A stretch of DNA of 64,000 nucleotides from Mesorhizobium amorphae (GTDB lineage: Bacteria; Pseudomonadota; Alphaproteobacteria; Rhizobiales; Rhizobiaceae). The notes below the pieces were generated by a model that did no database searches, was not told where the DNA came from, and saw nothing but the letters and a program-made list of their open reading frames with translations. Shown here one piece after another: positions 44,860 through 54,575 of this stretch; within the stretch, counting starts at the first letter, position 1; the number at the start of each line of letters is the position of its first letter. The stretch is from assembly GCF_014843845.1 (NCBI RefSeq), contig NZ_JHQS01000051.1:248001-312000 (forward strand), given 5' to 3'. The position numbers and the translations under genes were made by a program.

Positions 44860-46116
44860 ATGCGCGGAAAAATCCTCTTTGCGGTGATTGCGGTGGCCTG
44901 CCTCGCCGGAGCCGGTCTCTATCTTTCGCCCATGGCCATGGGCAAGGTCCAGCAGCTGATTTCGGGTCAGAAGGCGGCGGCCACGGACAAGACCGCCAAG
45001 GCATCGGACAAGCCTGCTGCGGGTGGCGCCCGCTCGGCTTCGATCGTTTCAGCAGCCGCATCAACCGCGGATTTCCCGATCCGCCGCTATGCCATCGGCT
45101 TCGTGTCTTCGCCGGCGGTGGTCAGCATCAACGCCCGGGTATCCAGCCAGATCGTAGCGATCGCGGTCAAGGACGGCCAGATGGTGAAGGCCGGCGACCT
45201 GCTGCTCTCGCTCGACGACCGCGCCCTGAAGGCGCAACTGGCCAAGGACCAGGCGACGCTCGTCAAGGACCAGGCGATGCTCGTCAGCGCCACGGCGGAT
45301 CTCCAGCGCGCCAAGGACCTCGTCGCCAAGCAGGCCGGCACGCAGCAGACCTACGATCAGGCGATCGCTGCGCAGAAAGCCGCGGCCGCAACCATCGATG
45401 CCGACAAGGCGACGATCGATGCCGACAACGTTCAGCTCAGCTATGCAACCATTTCGGCACCGATCGCCGGCAGGCTGGGCGCCGTCAATGTCTCGGTCGG
45501 CGATCTCGTCACCGTCAGCAACGGCAACAGCAGTACCGCGACGCCGCTCGTCACCATCACCCAGATGGACCCGCTGCAGGTGAATTTCACCCTGCCGGAG
45601 AGCAACCTCGCTCTGCTGCACAAGGCGCTTGCAAACCCGCAGCAAGGGGCGGTGACGCTGACCAAGGACGGCGACCCGACGCCGATCGGCAAGGGCACGC
45701 TCGATTTCGTCGATTCCAGTGTCGACACCGCGTCGGGCACGATTGCCACGCGGGCGAGCATACCGAACGCAGATCTTTCACTGTGGCCGGGCCAGTATGT
45801 GAATGTCATCCTTGACGCCGGCATCATGCCGCAGATGACCTCCGTTCCCACCGTCGCGGTCCAGCCCAGCCAGAAGGGGCCGTTCGTCTATGTCGTCAAG
45901 CCGGACAACACCGTCGAGATGCGGCCGGTGCAGGTGGCGCTGACCGAAGGCGAGAACAGCGCCATCAGCCAGGGGCTGAAAGGCGGTGAGAAGGTTGTCA
46001 CCGAGGGCCAGACAAGGCTGAAGGACGGCGCCGCCGTGCATGAAGGCAAGGCCACGGCGAGTGCTGCCGCGCCCAAGGTGGCCGAGGCGACTAACGCCGG
46101 CGAGGCGGCCCAATGA
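44860..46116 (+). CDS. RND efflux periplasmic adaptor (HlyD/MFP family)
   Basis: A 418-residue membrane fusion protein. A membrane-anchoring helix at residues 3-24 (GKILFAVIAVACLAGAGLYL) is followed by a lipoyl half-motif INARVSSQIVAIAVKDGQMV then KAGDLL, a helical hairpin rich in Ala/Lys/Asp, the second half-motif YATISAPIAGRLGAVNVSVG, and beta-barrel and membrane-proximal domains. It links the inner-membrane pump to an outer-membrane channel. The pump gene overlaps by 4 bases; no TolC-like gene follows, so a shared channel must be used. Confidence 0.9.
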   Translation: MRGKILFAVIAVACLAGAGLYLSPMAMGKVQQLISGQKAAATDKTAKASDKPAAGGARSASIVSAAASTADFPIRRYAIGFVSSPAVVSINARVSSQIVAIAVKDGQMVKAGDLLLSLDDRALKAQLAKDQATLVKDQAMLVSATADLQRAKDLVAKQAGTQQTYDQAIAAQKAAAATIDADKATIDADNVQLSYATISAPIAGRLGAVNVSVGDLVTVSNGNSSTATPLVTITQMDPLQVNFTLPESNLALLHKALANPQQGAVTLTKDGDPTPIGKGTLDFVDSSVDTASGTIATRASIPNADLSLWPGQYVNVILDAGIMPQMTSVPTVAVQPSQKGPFVYVVKPDNTVEMRPVQVALTEGENSAISQGLKGGEKVVTEGQTRLKDGAAVHEGKATASAAAPKVAEATNAGEAAQ

Positions 46117-49100
46117 TCTCCGAATTCTGCATTCGCAGGCCCGTCGCCACCCTTTTGATGTCGTTCGCCCTCGTGCTGGGCGGGCTGTTTGCTTACAAGT
46201 TCCTGCCGGTGGCGGCGCTGCCGAGCGCCGAATTCCCGGTGGTCAACGTGTCGGCCCAGCTGGCCGGCGCCTCGCCGGAAACCATGGCGACTTCGGTGGC
46301 GACGCCGCTGATCAAGCAGTTCGCCACCATTGCCGGCATCGATTCGATCTCGACCACCAACTCGCTCGGCCAGACCTCGATCGCCATCCAGTTCGTGCTC
46401 AACCGCGACATCGACGCGGCCGCGGCCGACGTGCAGGCGGCGATCGCGCGCACGCAGAAATCATTGCCGCCTCAGATGACGGCGCCGCCGAGCTACCGCA
46501 AGGTCAATCCGGCCGATGCGCCGATCCTTTTGATGTCGTTGGTCAGCGACACCGTGCCTTTGACCGATCTCGACGCCTTCGCCGAGAATGTCATCTCGCC
46601 GTCGCTGTCGACCATCGATGGGGTGGCGCAGGTCTCGATCTTCGGCCAGCAGAAATATGCGGTGCGCATCCAGATCGATCCGACCGCGCTTGCCGCGCGC
46701 GGCATCTCGATCGATCAGCTGCAGGCGGCGATCGCGTCTGCCAACAGCAATACGCCGCTCGGCGTGCTGCAGAACGACAAGCAGCAGCTCACCATCACCG
46801 CCAACACCCAACTCGACAACGCCGCTGGGTTCTCCAACCTCATCATCGCCACCAAAAACGGTCACCCGGTGCGGCTGGGCGAGGTCACCCGCGTCGTCGA
46901 TTCGGTCGAGACGACGACGACGGCGAGCTGGTACGACGGTACCCGCGCGATCATCATGGCCGTGCAGCGCCAGCCCGACGCCAACACCGTCGACGTCGTC
47001 GACAAGGTCAAGGCAATGCTGCCGTCCTTCCAGGACCAGATGCCGGCCGCCGCATCAATCAAGCTGCTAAACGACCGTTCGACCTCGATCCGTCAGGCCG
47101 TCGACGACGTCCAGTTCACGCTGCTGTTGACCATCGCGCTGGTGGTCATGGTGATCTTCGTGTTCCTGCGCCGGGTGACGGCGACCATCATCCCGGCCGT
47201 GGCGGTGCCGATCTCGCTGATCGCCACGCTTGGCGCGATGTTCCTGTTCGGCTTTTCCATCGATAACATATCGCTGATGGGCCTGACGCTTGCGGTGGGC
47301 CTCGTCGTCGACGATGCCATCGTCATGCTCGAAAATATCTTCCGCCATATGGAGGAGGATGGGTTGTCGGCCTTCGACGCATCGCTGAAGGGCGCGCGCG
47401 AAATCGGCTTCACCATCATCTCGATCTCGATCTCGCTGGTGGCGGTGTTCATCCCCGTGCTTTTGATGGGCGGCGTGATCGGCCGCATCTTCAATGAATT
47501 CGCCGTCGTGGTGACGGTCGCCATCCTGGCGTCGATGTTCGTCTCGCTGACGCTGACGCCGATGCTGTGCTCGCGGCTGCTGTCGGTCACGAAGGCTGAT
47601 CGCGACAAGCATGGCCCCGGCCACAAGCAGGACCTCGTCACACGCAGCTATGACCGGGTCTTGAGCTTCTGCCTGCGCCACACCTTCCTGGTGTTCCTCG
47701 TCTTCATCGGCACCGCTGCGGCGTCGGTATGGCTGATCGAGGTCTCGCCGAAGGGCTTCTTCCCGCAGGAGGATATCGGCCAGATATCGGTGACGACCAT
47801 CGCCCGGCAGGACATCTCGTTCGACGCTATGGCCAAACTGCAGGGGCAGGTGGCCAGCGTCTTCTCGCATTCGCCCTATGTCGACCATGTGGCGTGGTCG
47901 GCGGGCAGCGGCAACAATGCGCTCAACCAGGGGCAGCTCTTCGTCCAGCTCAAGGGCAAGGACCAGCGTCCCGATATCGAGAAGGTGCTTTCGGATCTGC
48001 GCAAGCAACTGGCTGGCGTGGCGGGTATCGAGGCCTACATGCAGCCGGTGCAGAACCTGAGGCTGGGTTCGCGCTCGTCGGCAAGCGCCTACCAGCTCGT
48101 GGTTCAGGGCCTCGATACCGGCCTGACCGACACCTGGGCGCAGAAACTGAATGACGCGATGGCGGCCGACCATGCGACCTTCACCGACGTCACCAGCGAC
48201 CTGCAGAACAATGCCCTGCAGGCATCGCTGGTGGTGGATCGCGACAAGGCCGCCCAGCTCGGCATCGACACCGACACGCTGCGCACCGCCCTCTATGGCG
48301 GGTTCGGCACCGACCAGGTTTCGACGATCTTCGGCTCGGCCGACAGCTATGAAGTCATCACCGAGCTCGATCCCAAGATCGAATGGTCGCCCGAGCGGAT
48401 GCTCGCCATCCAGATGAGAACGGCGAGCGGCTCCCTGGTTCCGCTTGGCGCCTTCGCCCGGGTCGATCGCACGGCCGGCGCGCTGACGGTCAACCAGCTC
48501 GGCCAGCTTCCGGCCGTGACCATCTCCTACAATCTGCCGCAGGGCGTGGCGCTCGGCGACAGCGTGACCCGCATCAACGCGCTCAAAGAGCAGATCGGCA
48601 TGCCGAAGGCGATCTCGACCACCTTCGCCGGCACGGCCAAGACCTTCCAGGATTCGCTGGCCAACCAGGGCCTGCTGGTCGGCGGCGCGATCCTGACCAT
48701 CTATATCGTGCTCGGCATTTTGTACGAGAGCTTCATCCACCCGCTCACCATCCTCACCGGCCTGCCATCGGCGGTGCTGGGCGCCGTTGTCGCCTTGCGC
48801 TTTGCCGGCATGGATCTGTCTGTCATCGCGGTGATCGGCATCCTGATGCTGATCGGCATCGTCAAGAAGAACGGCATCATGATGGTCGACGTCGCTCTGG
48901 AACTGCGACGAGAAGGCATGTCGGCGACCGAGTCCATCCACAAGGCGTGCCTGATGCGTTTCCGCCCGATCATGATGACGACGCTGGCGGCACTGATGGG
49001 CACGTTCCCGATCGCGCTCGGTACCGGCGCCAGCGCCGAGCTGCGGCAGCCGCTGGGCGTTGCGGTCGTCGGCGGCCTGCTCGCCTCGCAGGCGCTGACG

Positions 49101-49277
49101 CTGTTCGTCACTCCGGTGATCTATGTCTACATGGAGAATTTCTCGGGCTGGCTGGTCGGGCTCATGCCGAAGAAGAGCCAGCCGACGCTCCAGCAGGATG
49201 AGGCTGCGGAGCAGCCCTCGCTGTTTGATCCGGAGGAAGGACGGGTTGTCCGACTCCAGAAAGCTGCGGCCGAATAG
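46113..49277 (+). CDS. RND efflux transporter permease (AcrB/MdtBC-like)
   Basis: A 1054-residue, 12-helix proton-driven pump. The start ISEFCIRRPVATLLMSFALV and the helix-4 proton-relay region GLTLAVGLVVDDAIVMLENI (two Asp) are intact, as is the helix-10/11 part VIGILMLIGIVKKNGIMMVD. Two large periplasmic domains separate helices 1-2 and 7-8. The closest known types are MdtB/MdtC and related multidrug pumps. It is coupled to the adaptor by a 4-base overlap. No regulator gene is adjacent. Confidence 0.93.
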   Translation: MISEFCIRRPVATLLMSFALVLGGLFAYKFLPVAALPSAEFPVVNVSAQLAGASPETMATSVATPLIKQFATIAGIDSISTTNSLGQTSIAIQFVLNRDIDAAAADVQAAIARTQKSLPPQMTAPPSYRKVNPADAPILLMSLVSDTVPLTDLDAFAENVISPSLSTIDGVAQVSIFGQQKYAVRIQIDPTALAARGISIDQLQAAIASANSNTPLGVLQNDKQQLTITANTQLDNAAGFSNLIIATKNGHPVRLGEVTRVVDSVETTTTASWYDGTRAIIMAVQRQPDANTVDVVDKVKAMLPSFQDQMPAAASIKLLNDRSTSIRQAVDDVQFTLLLTIALVVMVIFVFLRRVTATIIPAVAVPISLIATLGAMFLFGFSIDNISLMGLTLAVGLVVDDAIVMLENIFRHMEEDGLSAFDASLKGAREIGFTIISISISLVAVFIPVLLMGGVIGRIFNEFAVVVTVAILASMFVSLTLTPMLCSRLLSVTKADRDKHGPGHKQDLVTRSYDRVLSFCLRHTFLVFLVFIGTAAASVWLIEVSPKGFFPQEDIGQISVTTIARQDISFDAMAKLQGQVASVFSHSPYVDHVAWSAGSGNNALNQGQLFVQLKGKDQRPDIEKVLSDLRKQLAGVAGIEAYMQPVQNLRLGSRSSASAYQLVVQGLDTGLTDTWAQKLNDAMAADHATFTDVTSDLQNNALQASLVVDRDKAAQLGIDTDTLRTALYGGFGTDQVSTIFGSADSYEVITELDPKIEWSPERMLAIQMRTASGSLVPLGAFARVDRTAGALTVNQLGQLPAVTISYNLPQGVALGDSVTRINALKEQIGMPKAISTTFAGTAKTFQDSLANQGLLVGGAILTIYIVLGILYESFIHPLTILTGLPSAVLGAVVALRFAGMDLSVIAVIGILMLIGIVKKNGIMMVDVALELRREGMSATESIHKACLMRFRPIMMTTLAALMGTFPIALGTGASAELRQPLGVAVVGGLLASQALTLFVTPVIYVYMENFSGWLVGLMPKKSQPTLQQDEAAEQPSLFDPEEGRVVRLQKAAAE

Positions 49278-49635
49278 TTCGACCGCAACCTGCTGGCTCA
49301 AGCCGCCGTACCTGCGGCCGCATGCCGGCGGTCCTGGAACCCTTTTCACAGTGATGGTGACTGGTTGATTTGCAGCCATTGCAAGATCGGCAGGCGCTGC
49401 GGGAGGACGAGGAGTTCGATGCGTCAACGACGCGATGCCCGAAATACTCTCGATCGGTGTGCTGCATGTCCCGGGTGCCGGGATTCAGGACAACCTCGCC
49501 GACAAGGCAAAGAAGCTTGGCATCCCGGTTTGGAAGTTCGGCGCCGGTTGATCGGCCGATGCGCCATCGCGCGAATTCCCCGAGGCATGTGAACGGCTCG
49601 TTTCTGATAAAGACGCGGGCCGCGTCGTGGCGACG
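49278..49635 (+). other. Gene-free stretch with possible gene remnant
   Basis: No intact gene. On the plus strand two adjoining frames give coherent protein-like text: LQDRQALREDEEFDAS in one frame to about 49421, then VNDAMPEILSIGVLHVPGAG in the next from 49423. That second frame passes an in-frame TGA near 49549 and goes on with SADAPSREFPEACERLVSDK to about 49630. This may be a decayed gene of unknown family. The evidence is weak and there is no recognised homolog. Confidence 0.3.
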
Positions 49636-50046
49636 CTAGTTCCTGACGGCCTCGTCAATGACCGCGATCGCGTCGACCTCTATGAGGTAGCCTGGGGACA
49701 TTATCGCTACCCCGACCACCACATTCGCTGGTTTGTGATCTCCAAACAGCGAAATCTGCGCTTCTTCGATGATCGGGACGTGTTCATCACGCTTATAATC
49801 GACAATGTAGATTGTGATCTTGCAAACTTGCTCAGGCCGTGCACCTGCCGCACGGAGCGCTCGGCCGAGATTGCCGAATGCCAGGCGCGCTTGCGCCGCA
49901 AAATCACCAGGCCCAACGAGCTTGCCGTGTATGTCTTCGGGCTGCTGACCTGAGACGAATACCAGCTTGGAACCCGTCGCAACGACAACCTGTGTGTACA
50001 TCTCTGGAATTGGCAGATCATCTGGGTTGATGAGTTCGAGCGACAT
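49636..50046 (-). CDS. RidA-family protein (YjgF/UK114)
   Basis: A 136-residue protein with the RidA pattern: YTQVVVATGSKLVFVSGQQP near residue 16, FAAQARLAFGNLGRALRAAG in the middle and the C-terminal LIEVDAIAVI. RidA proteins hydrolyse reactive enamines or imines, but the key Arg of true RidA (usually in a V-R motif near residue 105) is not evident here, so it may belong to a Rid subgroup with another role. The ATG at 50046 is chosen; the frame upstream is non-coding. It is flanked by remnants of mobile DNA. Confidence 0.75.
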   Translation of the reverse strand: MSLELINPDDLPIPEMYTQVVVATGSKLVFVSGQQPEDIHGKLVGPGDFAAQARLAFGNLGRALRAAGARPEQVCKITIYIVDYKRDEHVPIIEEAQISLFGDHKPANVVVGVAIMSPGYLIEVDAIAVIDEAVRN

Positions 50047-50170
50047 CAAATAATCTCCTGCTTCGTTCGACTGAAATCGACATTGGTGATCATCGCGTTG
50101 CTGGCAAGCAGGACGATGGCAAGCGTTCGGCGCTGGTGCGCGTGGCGGTCCGCGGCATGGTGAGGCGCCG

Positions 50171-50299
50171 ATGAACATACGTTACCGGGTCGAGCTGAGA
50201 CAAGCCGAGCGCGACGAGTTGAATACGCTCCTGAATGGCGGCAAGTATGCCGCGCGCAAGCTCAAACGAGCCCAAATCCAAGAGTCACAATCACTGTGA
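50171..50299 (+). mobile_element. IS630-family transposase fragment
   Basis: A 42-codon ORF, MNIRYRVELRQAERDELNTL followed by LNGGKYAARKLKRAQI, matches the N-terminal helix-turn-helix of IS630-type transposases (the usual form is YRVxLTxxER...GKxxARKLxRAQILL). It stops after 42 residues, so the rest of the transposase, with its DDE domain, is lost. It lies between ridA and the nitrile hydratase operon, 20 bases before nthA. Confidence 0.7.
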
Positions 50300-50319
50300 A
50301 ACGGTGCTAGTCTGAGATC

Positions 50320-50925
50320 ATGTCCCACGATCATGACCACGACAACGAACTCGACCCGTTTGCCGCGCGGGTGCGCGCGCTGGAGACGATCCTGACCGAG
50401 AAGGGCCTGATCGATCCGGCCGCCATCGACGTCATCGTCGACACCTACGAGACAAAAGTCGGACCGCGCAACGGCGCCAGGGTGGTGGCGAGGGCCTGGG
50501 TCGACGCGGAGTTCGCCGCCTGGCTGAAGCGCGATGCGACGGCGGCGATCGCCTCGCTCAGCTACACCGGCCGTCAGGGCGAGCACATGCAGGCCGTGTT
50601 CAACAGCGAGGCGACGCACAACCTCGTCGTCTGCACGCTCTGCTCCTGCTACCCGTGGTCGGTGCTCGGCCTGCCGCCGGTCTGGTACAAGGCGCCGCCC
50701 TATCGCTCGCGCGCGGTGATCGATCCGCGTGGCGTGCTGGAGGAATTCGGCCTGACCTTGCCGGCCGCGACAAAAATCCGTGTCTGGGATTCGACTGCCG
50801 AGCTGCGCTATCTGGTGGTGCCGATGCGGCCGGAAGGGACACAAGGCTGGAGCGAGGAGCGGCTGGCCGAACTGGTGAGCCGCGATGCGATGATCGGCAC
50901 CGGCCTGGCCAAGGAGCCGGCATGA
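50320..50925 (+). CDS. nthA: Nitrile hydratase alpha subunit, cobalt type
   Basis: A 201-residue subunit that carries the metal. The claw-setting motif is VCTLCSC with Cys105, Cys108 and Cys110; Thr after the first Cys marks the cobalt-dependent class (iron enzymes have Ser). [20 protein letters not shown] is also typical. The N-terminus is His/Asp-rich ([11 protein letters not shown]). It hydrates nitriles to amides in the cytoplasm. Its stop overlaps the beta-subunit start by 4 bases. No amidase gene lies in the window. Confidence 0.93.
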   Translation: MSHDHDHDNELDPFAARVRALETILTEKGLIDPAAIDVIVDTYETKVGPRNGARVVARAWVDAEFAAWLKRDATAAIASLSYTGRQGEHMQAVFNSEATHNLVVCTLCSCYPWSVLGLPPVWYKAPPYRSRAVIDPRGVLEEFGLTLPAATKIRVWDSTAELRYLVVPMRPEGTQGWSEERLAELVSRDAMIGTGLAKEPA

Positions 50926-51581
50926 ACGGGCCGCAGGATCTCGGCGGACAGATGGGTTTCGGGCCGGTCGCGCCCGAAAAGGACGAGCCGTATTTCCATG
51001 CGGATTGGGAGAAGCGCGCGCTTGGCGTGACGCTCACCGCCGGTGCCATGGGCGCCTGGAATATCGACGAGAGCCGGCATGCGCGCGAATCGCTGCACCC
51101 GGCCGACTATTATGCCTCGAGCTACTACCAGATCTGGATCAAGGCGCTGGAGGTGCTCTTGAAGCGCCACGGTTTTGTCAGCGAGCGCGATCTCGAGGCG
51201 GGCAAGGCTGTTGATCCAGCCGCAACCCCCAAAAGAGTGCTGAAGGCCGAAAATGTGCCGGCGGCACTGGCCAGGGGCGGTCCCTGCGACCGGCCTGTTG
51301 CGACACCGGCGCGGTTCAAGACCGGCGATCTCGTGCGGGCCAAGACTCTCCATCCGACCGGCCACACGCGGCTGCCGCGCTATGCACGCGGCAAGCAGGG
51401 AAAGATAGACGCGGTGCGCGATGGCTTCGTCTTTCCCGACAGCAACGCGCATGGCCAGGGCGAAAACCCGCAATGGGTCTATACGGTGGTTTTCGACGGC
51501 GCCGAGATCTGGGGCGAGGGCGCCGACCCGACGCTGACCGTGTCGATCGACGCCTGGGAGAGCTATCTTGAGCCGGCATGA
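50922..51581 (+). CDS. nthB: Nitrile hydratase beta subunit
   Basis: A 219-residue beta subunit. It begins [20 protein letters not shown], with the usual NGxxDxGG start, followed by a helical N-terminal domain with [20 protein letters not shown] and a C-terminal SH3-like barrel ([20 protein letters not shown] ... [20 protein letters not shown]). It caps the alpha subunit and forms the active-site cleft. The accessory gene starts inside its last codons. Confidence 0.93.
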   Translation: MNGPQDLGGQMGFGPVAPEKDEPYFHADWEKRALGVTLTAGAMGAWNIDESRHARESLHPADYYASSYYQIWIKALEVLLKRHGFVSERDLEAGKAVDPAATPKRVLKAENVPAALARGGPCDRPVATPARFKTGDLVRAKTLHPTGHTRLPRYARGKQGKIDAVRDGFVFPDSNAHGQGENPQWVYTVVFDGAEIWGEGADPTLTVSIDAWESYLEPA

Positions 51582-51945
51582 GCCTGCCGCTGGATTGCCG
51601 GCGGGTTTCAACGAGCCGGTGTTCGCAGAGCCGTGGCAGGCCGAAGCCTTCGCCATGACGATGGTGCTGCACGACAAGGGCCTGTTTTCCTGGAGCGAAT
51701 GGGCCGATGCCTTGTCCGCCGAGGTCAAGAGGCCCGGCGCTGCAAGCGACGGCCACGACTATTACGAACACTGGCTGGCGGCGCTGGAAGGCCTGCTGTC
51801 GGCCAAGGGCGTCGCCGGCAGGAGCGATGTCGATGCGCTTGCCGCTGCCTGGGAACGCGCCGCGCATGCGACGCCGCACGGTAAGCCGATCCTGCTGGAG
51901 AATGATCCAGGGGCGAGCGGAGGTCGTGGCGACGCGAGCGCATAG
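51568..51945 (+). CDS. Nitrile hydratase accessory (activator) protein
   Basis: A 125-residue protein starting at TTG 51568, overlapping nthB by 14 bases. It resembles the N-terminal helical domain of nitrile hydratase beta (FNEPVFAEPWQAEAFAMTMV, then LFSWSEWADALSAEVKR and YYEHWLAALEGLLSAKGV). Such proteins escort the alpha subunit during cobalt insertion by subunit swapping. Order alpha-beta-accessory is standard for cobalt enzymes. A later start is possible. Confidence 0.85.
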   Translation: MSRHEPAAGLPAGFNEPVFAEPWQAEAFAMTMVLHDKGLFSWSEWADALSAEVKRPGAASDGHDYYEHWLAALEGLLSAKGVAGRSDVDALAAAWERAAHATPHGKPILLENDPGASGGRGDASA

Positions 51946-52090
51946 GCGGCGGCCTTACTGTTTGTTCTCTTTACGTTCTGAATTCTGCCTGATAGCCTGC
52001 GACATTGAAAGTCGGTAGACCCGCCACCTTTGGCAGGGGTGGTTGGCAACCGATCTTGTCTTTCCCTTGCGAATCCGGTCTTTCGCGCTG

Positions 52091-53218
52091 ATGGAATTCT
52101 CTCCCCAACAGGATGATGCCCTGAAGGCGGTTGCCCGCTGGCTCAAGGAGGGCCGGCCGCAGCTCTTCCGGCTGTTCGGCTATGCCGGTACCGGCAAGAC
52201 GACGCTGGCGCGCTATTTCGCCGAGCATGTCGACGGTCAGGTGCAGTTCGCCGCCTTCACCGGCAAGGCGGCGCAGGTGCTGCGCTCCAAGGGGGCGACC
52301 AACGCCCGCACCATCCATTCGCTGATCTACAGGCCGAAGGGCGAGGAATCGGTGTCGGACGAGGTGACCGGCAAGACCTCGATCTCGCCGACCTTCTCGC
52401 TCAACCGGCAAAGCCCGATCTCGCGCGCCAAGCTGGTCATCATCGACGAATGCTCGATGGTCGACGAGCAGCTTGGCCGCGACCTGATGAGCTTCGGCAC
52501 GCCGATCCTGGTGCTCGGTGATCCCGGCCAGCTGCCGCCGATCTCGGGCGGCGGTTTCTTCACCGACCACGAGCCGGACGCGCTGCTCACCGAAATCCAC
52601 CGCCAGGCCCGTGACAACCCGATCATCCGGCTGGCGCTCGACGTGCGCGAGGGCCGCGAATTCATGCGCGGCGACTACGGCACGGCGCAGGTCATCGGCA
52701 AGGAAGACGTCAACCAGGAACTGGTGCTGAAGGCGGACCAGGTGCTGGTCGGCACCAACCGCACGCGCCGGCGCTATAACCAGCGGCTGCGCGAATTGAA
52801 GGGGTTCAATGCCGATTATCCGCAGGCCGGCGACAAGCTGGTCTGCCTGCGCAACGATCCGGCCAAGGGCCTGCTCAACGGTTCGCTGTGGAAGGTGATG
52901 ACCTCGTCGCGCGAGACAGTGAAGCCGGGCATCAACCTTCTGGTCTCGCCGGAAGAGGACGATCCGGACCGCGGCGTTGCCAAGATCAAGCTGCTCAAGG
53001 CGGCATTCGAGGATCCGGATGCGGAGATTCCGTGGCAGCAGAAGAAGCGCTTCGACGATTTCGACTATGGCTACGCGCTGACCGTGCACAAGGCGCAGGG
53101 CTCGCAATGGAACGAGATCGTGCTGTTCGACGAAAGCTGGGCGTTCAAGGAAACCCGCCAGCGCTGGCTCTACACCGCGATCACCCGCGCGGCCGAACGG
53201 TTGACGATCGTCAGATGA
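52091..53218 (+). CDS. RecD-like ATP-dependent DNA helicase
   Basis: A 375-residue superfamily-1 helicase. Walker A is GYAGTGKTTLARYFAE (near residue 31), motif Ia FAAFTGKAAQVLRSKGATNA, motif II VIIDECSMVDEQ, motif III LVLGDPGQLPPISGGGFF, and the C-terminal UvrD_C_2 block YGYALTVHKAQGSQWNEIVL with YTAITRAAERL. It is much shorter than RecD and resembles the stand-alone RecD2/Dda-type helicases that rhizobia and phages share. Partner unknown. Confidence 0.85.
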   Translation: MEFSPQQDDALKAVARWLKEGRPQLFRLFGYAGTGKTTLARYFAEHVDGQVQFAAFTGKAAQVLRSKGATNARTIHSLIYRPKGEESVSDEVTGKTSISPTFSLNRQSPISRAKLVIIDECSMVDEQLGRDLMSFGTPILVLGDPGQLPPISGGGFFTDHEPDALLTEIHRQARDNPIIRLALDVREGREFMRGDYGTAQVIGKEDVNQELVLKADQVLVGTNRTRRRYNQRLRELKGFNADYPQAGDKLVCLRNDPAKGLLNGSLWKVMTSSRETVKPGINLLVSPEEDDPDRGVAKIKLLKAAFEDPDAEIPWQQKKRFDDFDYGYALTVHKAQGSQWNEIVLFDESWAFKETRQRWLYTAITRAAERLTIVR

Positions 53219-53623
53219 TCATGGCGGCTTGGCCGGCCTGGCGTCGAGCCAACGCCAGGCGGCGGCTTCGTCCTTCCAGTCGAAGTGCCTGAGCTCGAAA
53301 GGCGGTGGCGCGGAGAAGAAGCCCTGGGCGTAGGGGATCCAGTCCGGTTTGCCGACCGCGGCGCAGCGGCGGATATGCTCCAGGGCATGGGCCGTGCCCT
53401 GCCTGGCGGTTTCGTCGGACACGTGGGGCCAGTCGACACCATCGTGGTCGATCAGGCGCACCAGCACGTCCAGTTTCGGATGGAGCGCATAAGCCGCCTC
53501 CAGCAGTCCGAACAGGTTTTCCGCGTCGGCGGCCGCGACATGGCCGACGATATCGACAGCGAAAAGGTCTTCACGGTCGGTGTCGATGCGGCGCACCGCC
53601 GGCACGGCGTCGAGAAAGTTCAA
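53219..53623 (-). CDS. STAS/SpoIIAA-like protein
   Basis: A 134-residue protein read from TTG 53623, with GAAAGGA upstream. The pattern [20 protein letters not shown], then [20 protein letters not shown] and [20 protein letters not shown] at the end, is that of SpoIIAA-like (DUF3478-type) proteins. No ATG or GTG fits, so the start is tentative; the long frame beyond it is a shadow of pdxJ. The function is unknown. It converges with the helicase gene: its stop codon begins one base after that gene ends. Confidence 0.65.
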   Translation of the reverse strand: MNFLDAVPAVRRIDTDREDLFAVDIVGHVAAADAENLFGLLEAAYALHPKLDVLVRLIDHDGVDWPHVSDETARQGTAHALEHIRRCAAVGKPDWIPYAQGFFSAPPPFELRHFDWKDEAAAWRWLDARPAKPP

Positions 53624-53731
53624 GGGCTGTTCCTTTCGCGGTTCATCCCCTTGGAACACCCAAAACCCTCTGTCTGTTCCCGACAAAGGCGCTATAGATG
53701 CGCCCCGTCTTGTGAAACTGGACCCGATGCC

Positions 53732-54472
53732 ATGCCCGCAAAGCTCTCCGTCAACCTCAATGCCATCGCCATGCTGCGCAACCGGCGCGACCTGCCATGG
53801 CCGAGCGTCATCGGGCTCGGGCGCCTCGCTCTTTCCGCCGGCGCGCATGGGCTGACGGTGCATCCGCGACCCGATGAGCGGCATACGCGGCACTCCGATT
53901 TGCCGGAGATCAGGGCCTTGATCGACGACGAGTTTCCAAAGGCCGAGTTCAACATAGAGGGCTATCCGTCCGAGGATTTCCTGGCGCTTGTGGAAAAGCA
54001 CCAGCCGGAACAGGTGACGCTGGTGCCCGACGACCCGGCCCAGGCCACGTCGGACCATGGCTGGAACTTCGCCACGGACGCCACCTTCCTCACTCCGATC
54101 GTCAAACGCCTCAAAAAGGCAGGTGTGCGCGTGTCGCTGTTTTCCGATTCGGACCCGGACGGCGCCAGGATCGCGCGCGATATCGGCGCCGACCGGATCG
54201 AGCTTTACACGGGGCCGTATGGCAGCTGCCATTCCGATTCCGCCAAGGCGGCCAAGGAACTGGAAAGATTGGGAAAAACCGCGGACGCTGCGATCGCCGC
54301 CGGGCTTCAGGTCAATGCCGGGCACGATCTCACGGTGAACAATTTGCCGGCACTGGCCAAGCGCATTCCGGCATTGGCCGAAGTGTCGATCGGACATGGG
54401 TTGACAGCCGATGCGTTGGAGTATGGCATGGCCGGCACGGTGGGGCGGTTTCTCAGGGCTTGCGGATGGTAG
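53732..54472 (+). CDS. pdxJ: Pyridoxine 5'-phosphate synthase
   Basis: A 246-residue TIM-barrel enzyme that condenses deoxyxylulose phosphate with aminoacetone phosphate in vitamin B6 synthesis. Landmarks are [30 protein letters not shown] (phosphate and substrate His), [28 protein letters not shown] and [16 protein letters not shown]. The ATG at 53732 gives the full-length family size. It stands alone, with about 100 bases before kup. Confidence 0.93.
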   Translation: MPAKLSVNLNAIAMLRNRRDLPWPSVIGLGRLALSAGAHGLTVHPRPDERHTRHSDLPEIRALIDDEFPKAEFNIEGYPSEDFLALVEKHQPEQVTLVPDDPAQATSDHGWNFATDATFLTPIVKRLKKAGVRVSLFSDSDPDGARIARDIGADRIELYTGPYGSCHSDSAKAAKELERLGKTADAAIAAGLQVNAGHDLTVNNLPALAKRIPALAEVSIGHGLTADALEYGMAGTVGRFLRACGW

Positions 54473-54575
54473 AGAGGCAAGCCTCGCGTTGCCGGCATGG
54501 AAGCCATAACGTCGGGGCACTTGATATTGCATCGCAGCAAGCGTAGAGCACCGCGCGTTTATCGGAGTGTCGTTT

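Noticed and set aside
47067-49427. 786-codon open frame on the minus strand
   Set aside because: Antisense to the RND pump; composition is the typical His/Arg/Asp-rich mirror of a membrane protein gene.
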